64,000 bases of DNA from Kalaharituber pfeilii (taxonomy: Eukaryota; Ascomycota; Pezizomycetes; Pezizales; Pezizaceae). The notes beneath the pieces were generated by a model. The model made no database searches and was not told the DNA's origin. It was given only the letters and a program-made list of their open reading frames with translations. The stretch lies in contig WHUZ01000001.1 of assembly GCA_015179045.1 (NCBI GenBank), forward strand, positions 2,356,001 through 2,420,000. Direction: 5' to 3'. Made by a program: the position numbers and the translations under genes. This document shows positions 24,061 through 34,871 of this stretch, piece after piece (position 1 is the stretch's first letter; each line of letters starts with the position of its first letter).

Positions 24061-25330
24061 AATAGTATCGTGATTGGGCTCAAAAATTCAGACTCAAGTC
24101 CACAATGCTTCTGCCTATGACGACAATCTCAGACATTTCTGCGTGCTTTACACCTACCTCTGTTGGCGACCTCCTTGACTTTGGAGATACAGATAAGCTT
24201 GGCACTGTTCGTCATGAGGAACTAAGCTCCGACGGGCTTAGAAGGCTTTGATTGGTTGCTGTCTTACCTAACGCCGCCAACAGATTAACTGTTTTGGTAT
24301 AGACCTGTCAGGTTAAGGTACGGCCCGCCTGTACCCTAGATGCTGTCACGCCTTCTGAGTACGCCTGGGTGGTGATCATTGCTGATCTTGAATGGGAGCA
24401 ACACCTACATCTGCTTTGGCGTGGAGCTGATTCTGATGTGTACGTGCCTAGCTTCGACTGGCAACTGAAGGACCTGCGTATACAGTGCAGATGCTCGCCA
24501 ACCGGCCGCGGCAGGCCACAGGATGCAGGCGTAAGCTTAGTTTGAGTTGACAGCTCATAGGTTAAATACCCGAGAAACAGATCTTAAGCTGGATTGTCGT
24601 TCTTCTCTGAGTATGAGACACTATGCATGTATGTATGGTAAATTTCTGAGGATGGTGAGGCATCCCGTACTGTCTAGACATAATCGTGAGAGATCGACTT
24701 AGAATGTTATGAGACAGGTCTTTGTCATTGAACATGACGCCCCGATCCATCTTCAACGGCTTGGCCAACGTTAGATCACGGCCACGTCAGTTTCGAGGTA
24801 CTTAGTGGATGGTGGGTTGCCGTTACTTCATTCACCGTGCAATAGTGGTATATGACTCGCGTCTTGAGTACTGTTAGCGTCATACTCCACTCTTTCACAT
24901 TAACGTGGATTGGGATACAGTGAATGACAGCGCGGGAAGTAGATGAAGTAATCGTATATATGCCGTCATGCTGCTGGAGAAGAGCTACCGAGCTAGCTAA
25001 CTATGCATATATCTACGCCCGTACTGATTTCCATAAGAGAATGAGCGGCGGATGGAGGAATCGTAATGATGGTACTAGTAGAGTACAACAATAATATCAT
25101 TTTGGTGAGTGCACCTCGACAGATATGCATGTGTCTATCCCACCCTGTGACACAACTCTGCCTATGCGAGTCTTGGTGTATGATAATGCTTGCCGGGTGC
25201 CATTCATGTTACGGTTTCTACGATGATGTAGTAAATATGAGGGTGTAATTTAGGAGAACGCTTGGTGCTTGACCTTTCGACAGGGCAGCTCTAGCTGGCC
25301 CTTCTTATAGTCAATCCTGCGTGCCTTCCT
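24061..25330. other. intergenic, no gene recognised
   Basis: Short ORFs only. Around 24300-24540 a plus-strand frame looks weakly protein-like (EYAWVVIIADLEWEQHLH) but is broken by stops upstream. Confidence 0.4.
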
Positions 25331-25407
25331 TCTATTGTCTATCTATGCTATGATATCACGATGTTCTATCTATGGGCATCCCTCAGCCACTGCCTCGCCT
25401 CATCTAG

Positions 25408-25507
25408 AGGTCCATCCGGTGGCTCTGCTCCTGGAGGTCCGTTCAGTGGCTCTGCTCCTGGAGGTCCATTCGGTGGCTTTGCTCCTAGAGTTCCGTCCGG
25501 TGGCTGA
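25408..25507 (+). repeat. 27-bp tandem repeat, about 3.7 copies
   Basis: The unit reads AGGTCC(A/G)T(C/T)C(G/A)GTGGCT followed by CTGCTCCTGG; copies start at 25408, 25435, 25462 and 25489. The period is nine codons, so one frame reads through it as E-V-H/R-x-V-A-L-L-L. Nothing around it indicates that this is translated. Confidence 0.85.
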
Positions 25508-25520
25508 CGCTACGCTCTGA

Positions 25521-27527
25521 CCATGCCGGCGTTCCTTGTGATACACATCCGTGCCCAGCCCATGTTTCACTGCCAGACTGTAGCTATCGGTTGATCAGAC
25601 CGAATCGTCACTCGCAGCTTTACAGGCCAATGTGGGTGGATATCCCCTTCGCGGGTAGACTCTGACAATTCACTTACATCCGGCCAGTCGAGGGCAAGTC
25701 AGTGAGGGCACGACGTCAGCAGTACCATTCATCACTGGGCCTTTAATGGCTAACCATGGCCTTTCCTCTTTGAAAGAGCACGAAGCTAGGAAGTATGTGA
25801 CAAAGGATTCCTTACTCGTTAAGAGCTTCTGGTTCTGCTGCCCAATTGACCAGTATATACAAATTGTGAGGAAGTCGATGATGAAGCGCCCGAATTACAG
25901 TACTTCGAGTGGCCGGGCAAACATGCACGCATGCATACATGCATCGACAGGTCTTCTGTGCCAGCATGAGCTCGTGTACTCGGCATGTAGCTACTTGTAC
26001 CTATACGCATCCTCTTGCCTTGTATGAAAGCCTTGTAGGGTCGAATATGGGAGGAAGAGGAAGAGTGCAGGAGTGGCGATTACTGAAGAAGGTGTAGGCA
26101 AATGCCAAGGCAGGCCTAGTCTGGTTAAGGCAGGCCTAACATACTTGTATGTATACTGTGGAATCCAGGGTCATGCGGGTGAAGTTTCATAATGTGACAA
26201 CACAATGCAATTATGTACTTCTTAGAGCACCCGCGCTAACTGCTGCCGTCCGGAATTCTCATCAGATATTAGGACTCAACCTACTACTGTAAGAATTGAA
26301 GAAAAGATGGACAATTCTGAGGCCCGGTCTCCATACAAGTAACAGCTATTGCCTTTCAAGAAATAGGAAACGACATCAAGTTATATAATTATTACACTTA
26401 TCACAAATTGCTTACTCTTACTTAGAATATCCAACTTTTTGTTGCTATCTAAGTTCTTGGACCCCCATATTATCTTTCAGGAGAACGAGAGCAGTCTTGG
26501 AACTAGATAGTCGAAGTTGTAAATCAGAAAAAAAAAAATTCGATTAGGTTGATGCTTAACCGCTTAACTGCTTAACCGAAGCGGAGGAATGGAGCCTGAC
26601 GGAAGGAAGTGTGCATGCGTGAAGGCATGTGTGAGCATTGGCGTAGGTAAACAAGTCGATACGCCAGTGCATAAGCATGTTGGCCTTGCGTGAGTAGTGT
26701 TCGCCGTCAGTCCGAGTCAGTCTTACTAGCCATGAGATAATCGACTTGGGCTGGTTTCCAGACAGAAATGGCTGACACCGACTTGAACCGAATAAAGCTT
26801 AACACTGTTGTTGAGTTCGAGTGCTGCACCAGCAAAGCTGCTATAACGTCGTCCACATTCATCTATCAAAACTTGAGGTGTAGGAGGGTACTATCACTAC
26901 CAAGGGAATCGTCCAAGAACCCTCTGTCATCGTTTTGGTTCGTAAAGATATGCAGGGATGAGATGTAGGGACTTCTGTGTGCTTAAGAGGGGCTGCCGAA
27001 GTATGTTAGTCAAGCTTCTCCAAGCTGATGATAATGTGGTCCTCTGGAGCATCGCTCAAAGAGCCCTCCGGAACGAGAACAATGCCCATTCTCTCAATAG
27101 GTTCAACAAGTACATCAGGATTGAGCAGATGGTTATACCGACGCTTCAGATTCAGAATCGTCAAAAATCCTCTGCTTGCTCCGCGCTCCTAAGCCGTGCA
27201 ACCTTATGTTACCTAATTCAATGCGCAACAGAGATGCGAGGAGGGCTGCATATGCAACAGAGATACACGTATCCCTGGCGCTGGCGATGCAGCCGCTCGC
27301 AGCGGGGCTTGCATCTGAGCCGCATACTTGCCCCGCTGGCCCCGCGCCAGAAAAAAAAAAAAAAAAAAAATTATTCACGACGGGGAAAAAGAGAGAAAAA
27401 GAAAAACGACCGGGGAGCTGGGCGCTTGAAGTCCAACTCTTCCGCCGGGGCCATACGCCTCTGCTCCATTGCTGCATCGATAGAGCTGCGCTCGTCGAGT
27501 TGCCTCCCCTCTCCTCGACTTGCTCTC
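25521..27527. other. intergenic upstream of HIS4
   Basis: No gene recognised. It includes an A20 tract (about 27351-27370). ORFs across 26958-27757 are explained by base composition and overlap the HIS4 promoter and start. Confidence 0.5.
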
Positions 27528-27534
27528 TGAGTCT
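27528..27534 (+). promoter_or_regulatory. possible Gcn4/CpcA-type site (imperfect)
   Basis: TGAGTCT, one base off the general amino-acid-control consensus TGA(C/G)TCA, about 110 bp upstream of the HIS4 start in a C/T-rich leader. HIS4-type genes are classical targets of that factor. A single imperfect 7-mer is weak evidence. Confidence 0.2.
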
Positions 27535-27641
27535 AAACCCCGGTCTAAACCTCCTTGATACCCCCGCCCCACCACCATCCCTACCGCTCCATCTTCCAAT
27601 TCCACCCTCCCCCCCACCCAGAACCCCGACCCAGTGCCACC

Positions 27642-30312
27642 ATGGCGACGGCTCTGATCCCCCAGCTCGACATCACCGCCCCCAGCCTGGCTCTTCCTCT
27701 CTCCTCCATCTCCCACATCGGCCAGGCCTTCATTACCGTCACCCCCTCCACCTATGACGCTGCGCTCGACTGGATCACCTCCAACGTCACCCGGCTCACC
27801 ATCTCCGTGGATGTCTCGTCTCTCCCGACTTCCGATGTCCGCGCTCTGCTGGACGCTGGCGCAGCCCGTGTCTTCGTCACGCTCGAGCAGCTCCAGGTGC
27901 TGCGCCCAGGGATTGACGACATGAGACTTGTGCTGGTGCTGGATATGACTCATAGTAAGGACAAGATCATTGACACAATTGCCGAGACCCCACTGGGCGT
28001 ATACGCAAATAAGATCAAGGACTTGGACTTCGTGACTGGGTGGTTGAAAGAGTACGGCACCAGCAACCGGCCGCCGGTGTATGTGTCCTTCGGCTACACA
28101 CCGACATTAGAAGAAGTCAAAACCATTGCCTCCCTTGTTGCGACACCGGTCATTCCGGCGGAATTGCTTACTGTGGATAGCAAGGCGTATCCGGGACTGC
28201 TGTCTGTAGGGGATATTATTTGCACTGCGGCTACATCCGACAGGCCAGATGGCCTGTTGACGACGTTGGTGGTGGATGAGAGGGGTGTGGGGCTAGGACT
28301 GGTGTACTCAAGTGCGGAGAGCGTATCGGAGAGTTTGAGGACGGGGAGGGGGGTCTACCAGTCTAGGAAGCGGGGGCTGTGGTATAAGGGGGAGACGAGT
28401 GGAGCAGTTCAGGAACTGGTCAAGATTGATTTGGACTGTGATGGGGATTGTTTACGGTTTGTAGTAAGGCAGAAGGGGGCAGGTAAGTATTAATCTACAG
28501 TTGATATGGAAATGAATTGGATCTAACATTGCTCGTAGGATTCTGTCACCTCGAGACAGCAACATGCTATGGCAACTACACTGGTCTCTCCAGACTCCAA
28601 AAGACCCTCATCTCCCGCAAAGAGACGGCCGTCGAGGGCTCATACACCGCCCGTCTCTTCAACGACGAGACACTTCTTCGAGCCAAGATCATGGAGGAAG
28701 CCGAGGAGCTCTGCAACGCAAAGACAAAGGAGGAAGTCGCATGGGAGGCTGCAGACCTGCTCTACTTTGCGCTTACGAAATGTACTGCCGCAGGGGTTAC
28801 CCTGGAGGACGTGGAGCGGAACTTGGATTTGAAGAGTCTCAAGGTCACGAGGAGGAAGGGAGACGCAAAGGGACAGTGGGCGGAGAAGGAGAATATCCAG
28901 ACAAGCTCTGCCACCACTTCGGCCCCTCCGCCACCCTCACCACCGCCCAAAGAGCCCCCGCCCCCGCCACGGAAGCCCCCATCCTCATGAAGCGATTTGA
29001 TGCCACCAATGCCACTCCCCAACAACTTGACGATGTCCTACGCCGTCCGGCTCAAAAAACCCATGACATCATGTCCATCGTTGTTCCAATCATCGATGAC
29101 GTTCGCACAAACGGAGACTCCGCAATCCTCAAATACGCTGCAAAATTCGACCGGGCGACCACCCTAACTTCCCCTGTCCTGCGTTCTCCCTTCCCCGCCG
29201 AACTTATGCGCCTCGACCCGAAAACCATTTCCGCAATCGACCTTTCTTTTGAAAACATCCGAAAGTTCCACGCAGGGCAACAGGAGACCGAGGACCTGGT
29301 TGTCGAAACCATGCCTGGAGTGAAATGCACCCGGTTCGTGCGCCCTATTGAGCGTGTGGGCCTCTACATTCCCGGCGGTACCGCGGTCTTGCCCTCCACG
29401 GCCCTCATGCTCGGTGTCCCCGCCCTCGTCGCAGGATGCAAGAAGATTGTCTTCGCATCCCCGCCGCGACCAGACGGGTCAATCACCCCAGAAATCGTGT
29501 ACGTTGCACACAAAGTCGGCGCGGAGTGCATAGTTCTCGCGGGTGGCGCCCAGGCCGTGGCAGCCTTGGCCTATGGAACGGAAAGCGTACCGAAGGTGGA
29601 CAAGATCCTCGGCCCGGGGAACCAATTCGTGACTGCGGGCAAGATGTACGTCTCGAACGATACCCGCGCGCAAGTCGCCATCGACATGCCTGCCGGCCCG
29701 TCTGAGGTGCTGGTGATTGCAGACTCGTCTGCAAACCCCGCATTCGTTGCGTCGGACCTGCTCTCCCAAGCCGAGCACGGGGTCGATTCCCAGGTCATCC
29801 TAATCGCCATAGCGCTGACCGAGGACGAACTCGCGGCCATCGAGCAAGAACTCCACACCCAGGCGCTCGCGCTCCCGCGCGTCAACATTGTCCGCGGCTC
29901 CATCGCCCACTCCGTGACGCTCACCACCGCGAGCCTCGAATCGGCCATCGACCTCTCCAACGCCTACGCGCCCGAGCACCTCATCCTCCACCTTGCGGAT
30001 CCGGCAGCTGCGATCCCGCACATCACCAATGCGGGCTCCGTCTTCGTCGGCAAGTGGACGCCCGAGTCGGTGGGCGACTATAGCGCGGGAGTGAACCACT
30101 CGCTGCCGACGTACGGGTACGCGAGGCAGTACAGTGGGGTGAATCTGGGGACGTATGTGAAGCATATCACGGCGAGCGAGCTCTCGGTGGAGGGGCTCAG
30201 GAATGTAGGGGGGGCGGTTATGCAGTTGGCGAAAGTGGAGGAGTTGGAGGCACACAGGAGGGCTGTGGAGGTGAGGCTGAAGTGGGCGGAGGAGCGTGGA
30301 GTGAAGGCGTAG
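27642..30312 (+). CDS. HIS4: trifunctional histidine biosynthesis protein (PRA-CH / PRA-PH / histidinol dehydrogenase)
   Basis: Catalyses steps 2, 3, 9 and 10 of histidine synthesis on one chain. Model: join(27642-28482, 28539-28875, 28953-30312), 845 codons plus TAG, close to yeast HIS4 and Neurospora his-3 in length. ATG at 27642 has a strong context (GCCACCATGG). Residues about 1-200 form the fungal N-terminal region. PRA-AMP cyclohydrolase follows (SRKRGLWYKGETSGAVQE, then FCHLETATC across intron 1), then PRA-ATP pyrophosphohydrolase (IMEEAEELCNAKTKEEVAWE) and from about residue 400 histidinol dehydrogenase (YIPGGTAVLPSTALM, DMPAGPSEVLVIAD, LLSQAEHGVDSQVI, YGYARQYSGVNLGTY). Intron 1 (56 bp) is clear, with a CTAAC branch point. 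Intron 2 (28876-28952) is inferred because the frame must change in the Pro/Ala-rich linker; GTGGGC...CCAAAG is the only fitting pair and is not a textbook intron. Confidence 0.93.
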
Positions 30313-31029
30313 GGGATGGTGGGGACGTGGTGAAAAAGGAAGGGAAATTCTATGTAAAAAAGATAGAAACGGTAGTCGATTGTATAGTTTCACACACAGT
30401 TGTGATCTGCCTTTTTTTTTATTATTATTTCATTTACTTAGTTCACTTATTTTTCATTTTGTTTATATGATGATCCGTCGGTCAGTCTCTTATGTTATTT
30501 TTTTTCCCCTATACTTTATTGCCAACGTCGGAGGGAAAAAAAAAAAAAAAAAAAATTAATTGAGTGCAAATCAAGATTCCCTGCGTCCCTCCTCGCCCTG
30601 CCAATCACCATCATTCAATTCACATATTGTGGAAAAACTTGTAACTTCCAGGGGTTACTCTTACCTCCTTCACCCCCCTGCGCTCTATCCCTCTCTCAAG
30701 TGGGAGAAAGAGGGGAAAAAGGTAATCATCAAGTAATATTGAATCAAATAAAATAAAATAGAATAGAGTAAATAACATGCCGGGGCTAGTTAATTGGCAG
30801 ATGTCTCTAGCCTTCCCCATACAGTCCAACCATCATACGAATGAACGTTTGACGTCACCCTCAAGTTTCCCAACATCCCTTTGCTCAGCGGTACTCAGCT
30901 TCCTGCGACTCGTGAATACTGTTCATTACCCTGAGCCAATATCAACATCCTGCCATGATGGCCTATTAATGGACTAAATACATCAACGAGTTCGATGAAA
31001 ACACAGATGACTGTTCTACTGTATATGCT
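30313..31029. other. HIS4 3' flank, AT-rich
   Basis: AT-rich with T runs (about 30412-30450) and an A run (about 30536-30556). No gene. Short ORFs on both strands are low-complexity translations. Confidence 0.55.
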
Positions 31030-31823
31030 TTGAATCAAAGCAATATGCAGTTGCCAGACATTCTCAATGAGTATGATAAATGGATCGTTGATCGGCCTTC
31101 AAGATGTCTATTCATTAAGGTAAAGGAACCTCGGTTTAAAGAGTTATCAGGATTGTCACCAGGTGTAGTACCAATATATCCTCAAACCTTTACCCTATAT
31201 ATGGCGCCTTAACGTAATCCACGTGCACGTGGGAAGGTCAGATGGCAGGTACTGTGGGAGGGAACAACGAGGAAAGTTCACGAAGGGGAAGAAGAACACA
31301 AAAAGTAAGAGAAGAGAGATAAGGATAGAGATCGAGATGTAAGAAGAAGACCGGTTTACTATATCTTGAGAACACAACGGAACAACTGTAAGACCTAGCA
31401 GGCAAAACCAAGAATACTATGACACTCAACGACGATGATGATGATCTTCTGAGGCCTCCTCCTCTCCCCTCAAGAAATACCCTTAACTTCTCGGTACCCC
31501 TTCCCTGTTTAGTACATAGTTACCTGCCCCCGGGGGTCGTGGCACTTGAAATGCCAAGATTCCCCACAGTACCTTGCAGTCCAGGATTTGTTATCACAGA
31601 CTGTAAAGCTCAAGCAAGAACATTTGATCAGGTCTTAGTTGATTTGGAGTCACACAATTCTTTTGGGCAGCACCACACATTCACTGCTGTATATGTCGCA
31701 CTGTCTCGATGTCGTACCCTAAGCGGATTGACATTTCTACGTGGGCTCAAAGAGCGAACTTTTTTCTCTAGACCAGATAAGGCATTACTAGATGAGATGG
31801 AGCGTCTTCATAAGTTGGAATAA
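31030..31823 (+). pseudogene. PIF1/Helitron-type helicase, C-terminal fragments
   Basis: Two fragments of one family. The first (31030-31190) reads IKVKEPRFKELSGLSPGVVPIYP, the region just before the last helicase motifs. The second (about 31580-31823) reads FVITDCKAQARTFDQVLVDL, TAVYVALSRCRTLSGL and DKALLDEMERLHKLE, matching the C-terminal end of PIF1-like helicases found in fungal Helitrons (YVALSRxxxLxGL). About 350 bp of unrelated sequence separates them. All upstream motifs (Walker A and B) are missing and I see no Helitron hairpin end, so this is a relic. Confidence 0.62.
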
Positions 31824-31884
31824 AGTTCAGCTTTAGTAGATTATGAAAGATAATAAGGAAATAAGATATGTCAATTAGAGCTAC

Positions 31885-31909
31885 AGTCAGACCTTGTTAT
31901 AAAAACCAA
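31885..31909 (+). repeat. single degenerate Tc1/pogo-like terminal repeat
   Basis: ACAGTCAGACCTTGTTATAA matches the end of the 20064-20712 MITE with a few changes. No partner end was found nearby, so only a broken end remains. Confidence 0.4.
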
Positions 31910-31948
31910 TGGAGATCAAGTAAGCATCTATGTCTGAATACCATGCAC

Positions 31949-32229
31949 GCGGAGCCTATTTTCTGAGATGACAAACGAGCTTCGACTTTGAATCAACTTC
32001 GTAACCTTCGGGCTGCTCCATATATACCTCTTCTGCAAGCGATGGATGTAAGAATGCAGTAACGACATACATTTGATCTATATCCCAGTCCTTAGCAGCT
32101 AGACCATTAACATTCTTACTGTAGCGAGTTTCGGTACTGATGCAAACGTTTCGTCGTAATTGACACCTTCTATTTGCTCATATCCTTTGATAACTAATCA
32201 AGCCTTGTCACGAGTACTGTTGTCAGCAT
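31949..32229 (-). pseudogene. copia-B relic: reverse transcriptase, downstream half
   Basis: Minus-strand translation in drifting frames gives ADNSTRDKA, LVIKGYEQIEGVNYDETFAS, DWDIDQMYVVTAFLHPSL and EEVYMEQPEGYEVDSKSK, the Ty1/copia RT core (compare the live copia's KARLVVKGYAQISGIDYDETFAP). Stops and small deletions interrupt it. It is continuous with 34872-36205 once the pogo element between them is removed. Confidence 0.8.
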
Positions 32230-32231
32230 TA

Positions 32232-34869
32232 CTGTCGCTTACCTAATGGTGACCGACCACCCATAACCGATTAAAATATCCCTGTCAATCACCTCCCCCC
32301 CGCTTCATTTTTGCATATTATCTCACCACCCATGCATTGTTTATAGTACCTGAATATACCATTTTAATCTGCATCCACTACACTATCAAGCCACTATACC
32401 CTAGTGCCTATCCTAGCTCATTATGCCTGTATATACTGAGGAAGAAATGCAACGTGCGGTTGATTTCGCTAAACGGCACCCCTCCATTCCAAAGGCACGC
32501 ATAGCAGCTGAATATGGAGTGAATGAAGTTACACTACGGCGCAGAGTGAAGGGCGAACGCAAGGCACACAAATTTGCTTATCGGCATCGGCAGCTTTTTA
32601 CTCCAGGAGAAGAATCAGCACTCAAAGAACACTGCCTTGAAATGGCCGATCGCGGTTTCCCACTATCCCACGCTTTGTTTGAGCAAATGGCACAAGATAT
32701 TCTAATTTCTCGTGCTCAGAAGCATAGTACTACTGAGAAACAATGTACTGGTAGTATATGGGAGATCAGGAAGGCTCATAAGGATGCAGTAGCTAAGGGA
32801 TTAGCACCTGCTATTGGGAAGCACTGGGTATCACGGTTTCTTAAACGCCATCCGGAACTTGACAAAAAGTTCGTCCAATACCACGAGCGTACACGGCGAA
32901 AAGCAGGTGCATCTAAAGAACTCCAAGCGCACTTCTATAGGCTTCTAGCAAATCTTATTCGGCGGTACAATGTCACTGAACCGAACATATGGAATTGCGA
33001 CGAAAAAGGCATTATTATTGGAGATGATAAGATCAAGAAAAAAATACATTGTTCGCGCAGGGACCAAAGCTGCAGAAGCACTAACTGAGGGGTCTAGAGA
33101 GTTTGTTACTGTTTTGGAGACAGTTTCTGCAGCAGGGGCGCATATACCACCATATGTGGTATACAAGGGCAAAGTTCATGTCGAAGCATCATATGGAGAA
33201 GGGGGGGTACATAGCGCTGATGCGACATTTGGTATGTCACCAAATGGATATATGGATGATGGTTTAGGCTTCGAGTACATCTCTACACACTTTGAGCGCC
33301 ATACCAGGCCAGCATATGATAAATCTCTGAAGAAGCGCCCTACCCGAATTCTTATTGTTGATGGGCATAGCTCTCATGTCTATTGGCGGACGGTTGAATT
33401 TGCTCTCAATCATGATATCCAGATGATATGCCTCCCACCCCATAGCACTCACTTTATGCAACCTCTTGACGTGGGATGCTTTGGCTTGCTTCAGAGAGCC
33501 TATCGGCGCAATCTACAGTACTGGCTACGTCATCATACCTTCGAAGTACTGAAACGACCGGCGTTTTGGGAAATTTTGTACGAGGCTCGCAAGGAAGTAT
33601 ATACCATAGATATCATCAAGAAAGCATGGAATAAATCTGGATGCTGGCCAGTCAATATTGACAATGCGCGAGGAGTACCAGCTACAGTGGGTAATGGGCC
33701 TGAGATATCAAGGACGAAAAAGGTTAAATTTGCGCCTACAACCAATCAGCTTCAAGATACCATGATCCCTGCATTTCCTCCCGCCTCAAAGCTTCCCCCT
33801 ACCAATACTATACTATCACCACCGACGAAGCTGCGTAATCTTGCTCGCCAAATCGACCAATTCGCATTAACTCCTCAACGTAGTGCAACAATACGAGAAT
33901 TCATTGATCTTACTATGCAGCAAGTTGCATACTTCCATGAGATTCGCCCACGAGGGGAAAAATTTATGCAGCTCAGAAGTGGAAAAGAAATCAACAAGGC
34001 ACCAAGCAAACGTCGAGTAGGTCAAGGGCGTGTTTTAACACGCAAGGAGGTTGAGGAGGGCCAGAAGAAGTTGATTAAAAAAAAGGAGGATGAAGCTGCT
34101 GCTGCTGTATTAAAGGCTGCTAAGGCAGCAGAGAAAAAGGTCCGGGATGCAGAAAAGGCAGCTCGAGAAGCTGAATGGAAGCAGGCACGAGATGCAGCAC
34201 TCGCAGCAGGACTCCCTATCCCAAAAATGCCCCGTGCACCTCGCAAAAAAAAAGGCTCCAGCTACTGATCCAATGGAGGGGTCCTCAAAAGCGGGGGAGG
34301 GGGGGTTAACAGAGAATGCAGAAGGTAAGAATGCTATAGCTGTTACAAAGAATAGTGCTAATGTCACCCAAGGCCCCCCTGTAGAGGAAATATCAATTGA
34401 GGAGGATTGGGAGGACGAGGACGATGAAATATTTGTACAACATCTTCGGCAGCTGGAAATATATAATTATATGGAAGTACGTATCTATGCAAAATCTTCA
34501 TTATGTCTATAAGCTCACTAATGTATAGGATTAATTGAGTAGTAAGATGTTTTTATGCCATCTGAGAATTATATACAGCATTGACTGTATTGATTTATGG
34601 AGAATTCGAATTTTGAGGGGGTAGATATTGAGGAGGGTTGTCTTTCTATACTATTTTGGTCTAATTTTTGGATATTTCATGAGATCTTGTATTTTTTTAT
34701 TTTTTCCTATATCACATCTGATAGCGCAGCGCTTGTTGTATTGAGTATGACTTCGCCTATATTTTTGCCGTTTTGTTGGCGTTGGTAATAGTAATGAATT
34801 TGAAGGTGGATGCAGGGATTCCCAATTCGGTCACCTATGGGTGGTCGGTCACCATTAGGTAAGCGACAG
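32232..34869 (+). mobile_element. pogo/Fot1-type DNA transposon, 2638 bp, complete ends
   Basis: Perfect 34-bp terminal inverted repeats start CTGTCGCTTACCTAATGGTG at 32232 and end as the reverse complement at 34869. The TA target duplication is at 32230-32231 and 34870-34871. Removing the element and one TA rejoins the interrupted copia-B reverse transcriptase exactly in frame (WVYRKKI then NADNSTRDKA), so the insertion boundary is certain. It carries one transposase gene, now split by two A-run frameshifts. Confidence 0.95.
32423..34502 (+). pseudogene. pogo-family DDE transposase (CENP-B-like), two A-run frameshifts
   Basis: Cut-and-paste transposase acting in the nucleus on its own terminal repeats. 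N-terminal Psq-type helix-turn-helix (AVDFAKRHPSIPKARIAAEY), then a CENP-B/Tc5-type HTH (about residues 70-170, HWVSRFLKRHPELDKKFVQY), then the DDE_1 core: NCDEKGIIIG (first Asp), ILIVDGHSSHV (second Asp) and LPPHSTHFMQPLDVGCF (third Asp), followed by an Ala/Lys/Glu-rich tail. The first frame (32423-33088) shifts +1 at an A7 run (33039-33045) into the second (to 34268). A second +1 shift at an A9 run (about 34242-34250) would lead into an acidic end (EDWEDEDDEIFVQHLRQLE) up to 34512. All three catalytic positions are present, so the shifts are the only visible defects. Confidence 0.9.
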
Positions 34870-34871
34870 TA

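Noticed and set aside
25335..25520. Repeat-protein gene encoding 9-residue repeats
   Set aside because: Only 3.7 units of a 27-bp repeat with no flanking domain; a short minisatellite that happens to keep frame.
26958..27757. ORFs of 190-193 codons upstream of HIS4
   Set aside because: They run through an A20 tract and the HIS4 leader, overlap the HIS4 start in other frames, and read as low-complexity Lys/Ser/Pro.
28564..28950. Upstream extension of the HDH frame as a separate gene
   Set aside because: Only the part after about 28953 matches histidinol dehydrogenase; the earlier part is the PRA-PH exon read out of frame.
29479..30393. Long minus-strand ORFs opposite HIS4
   Set aside because: Antisense shadows caused by G+C-rich third positions of the histidinol dehydrogenase exon.
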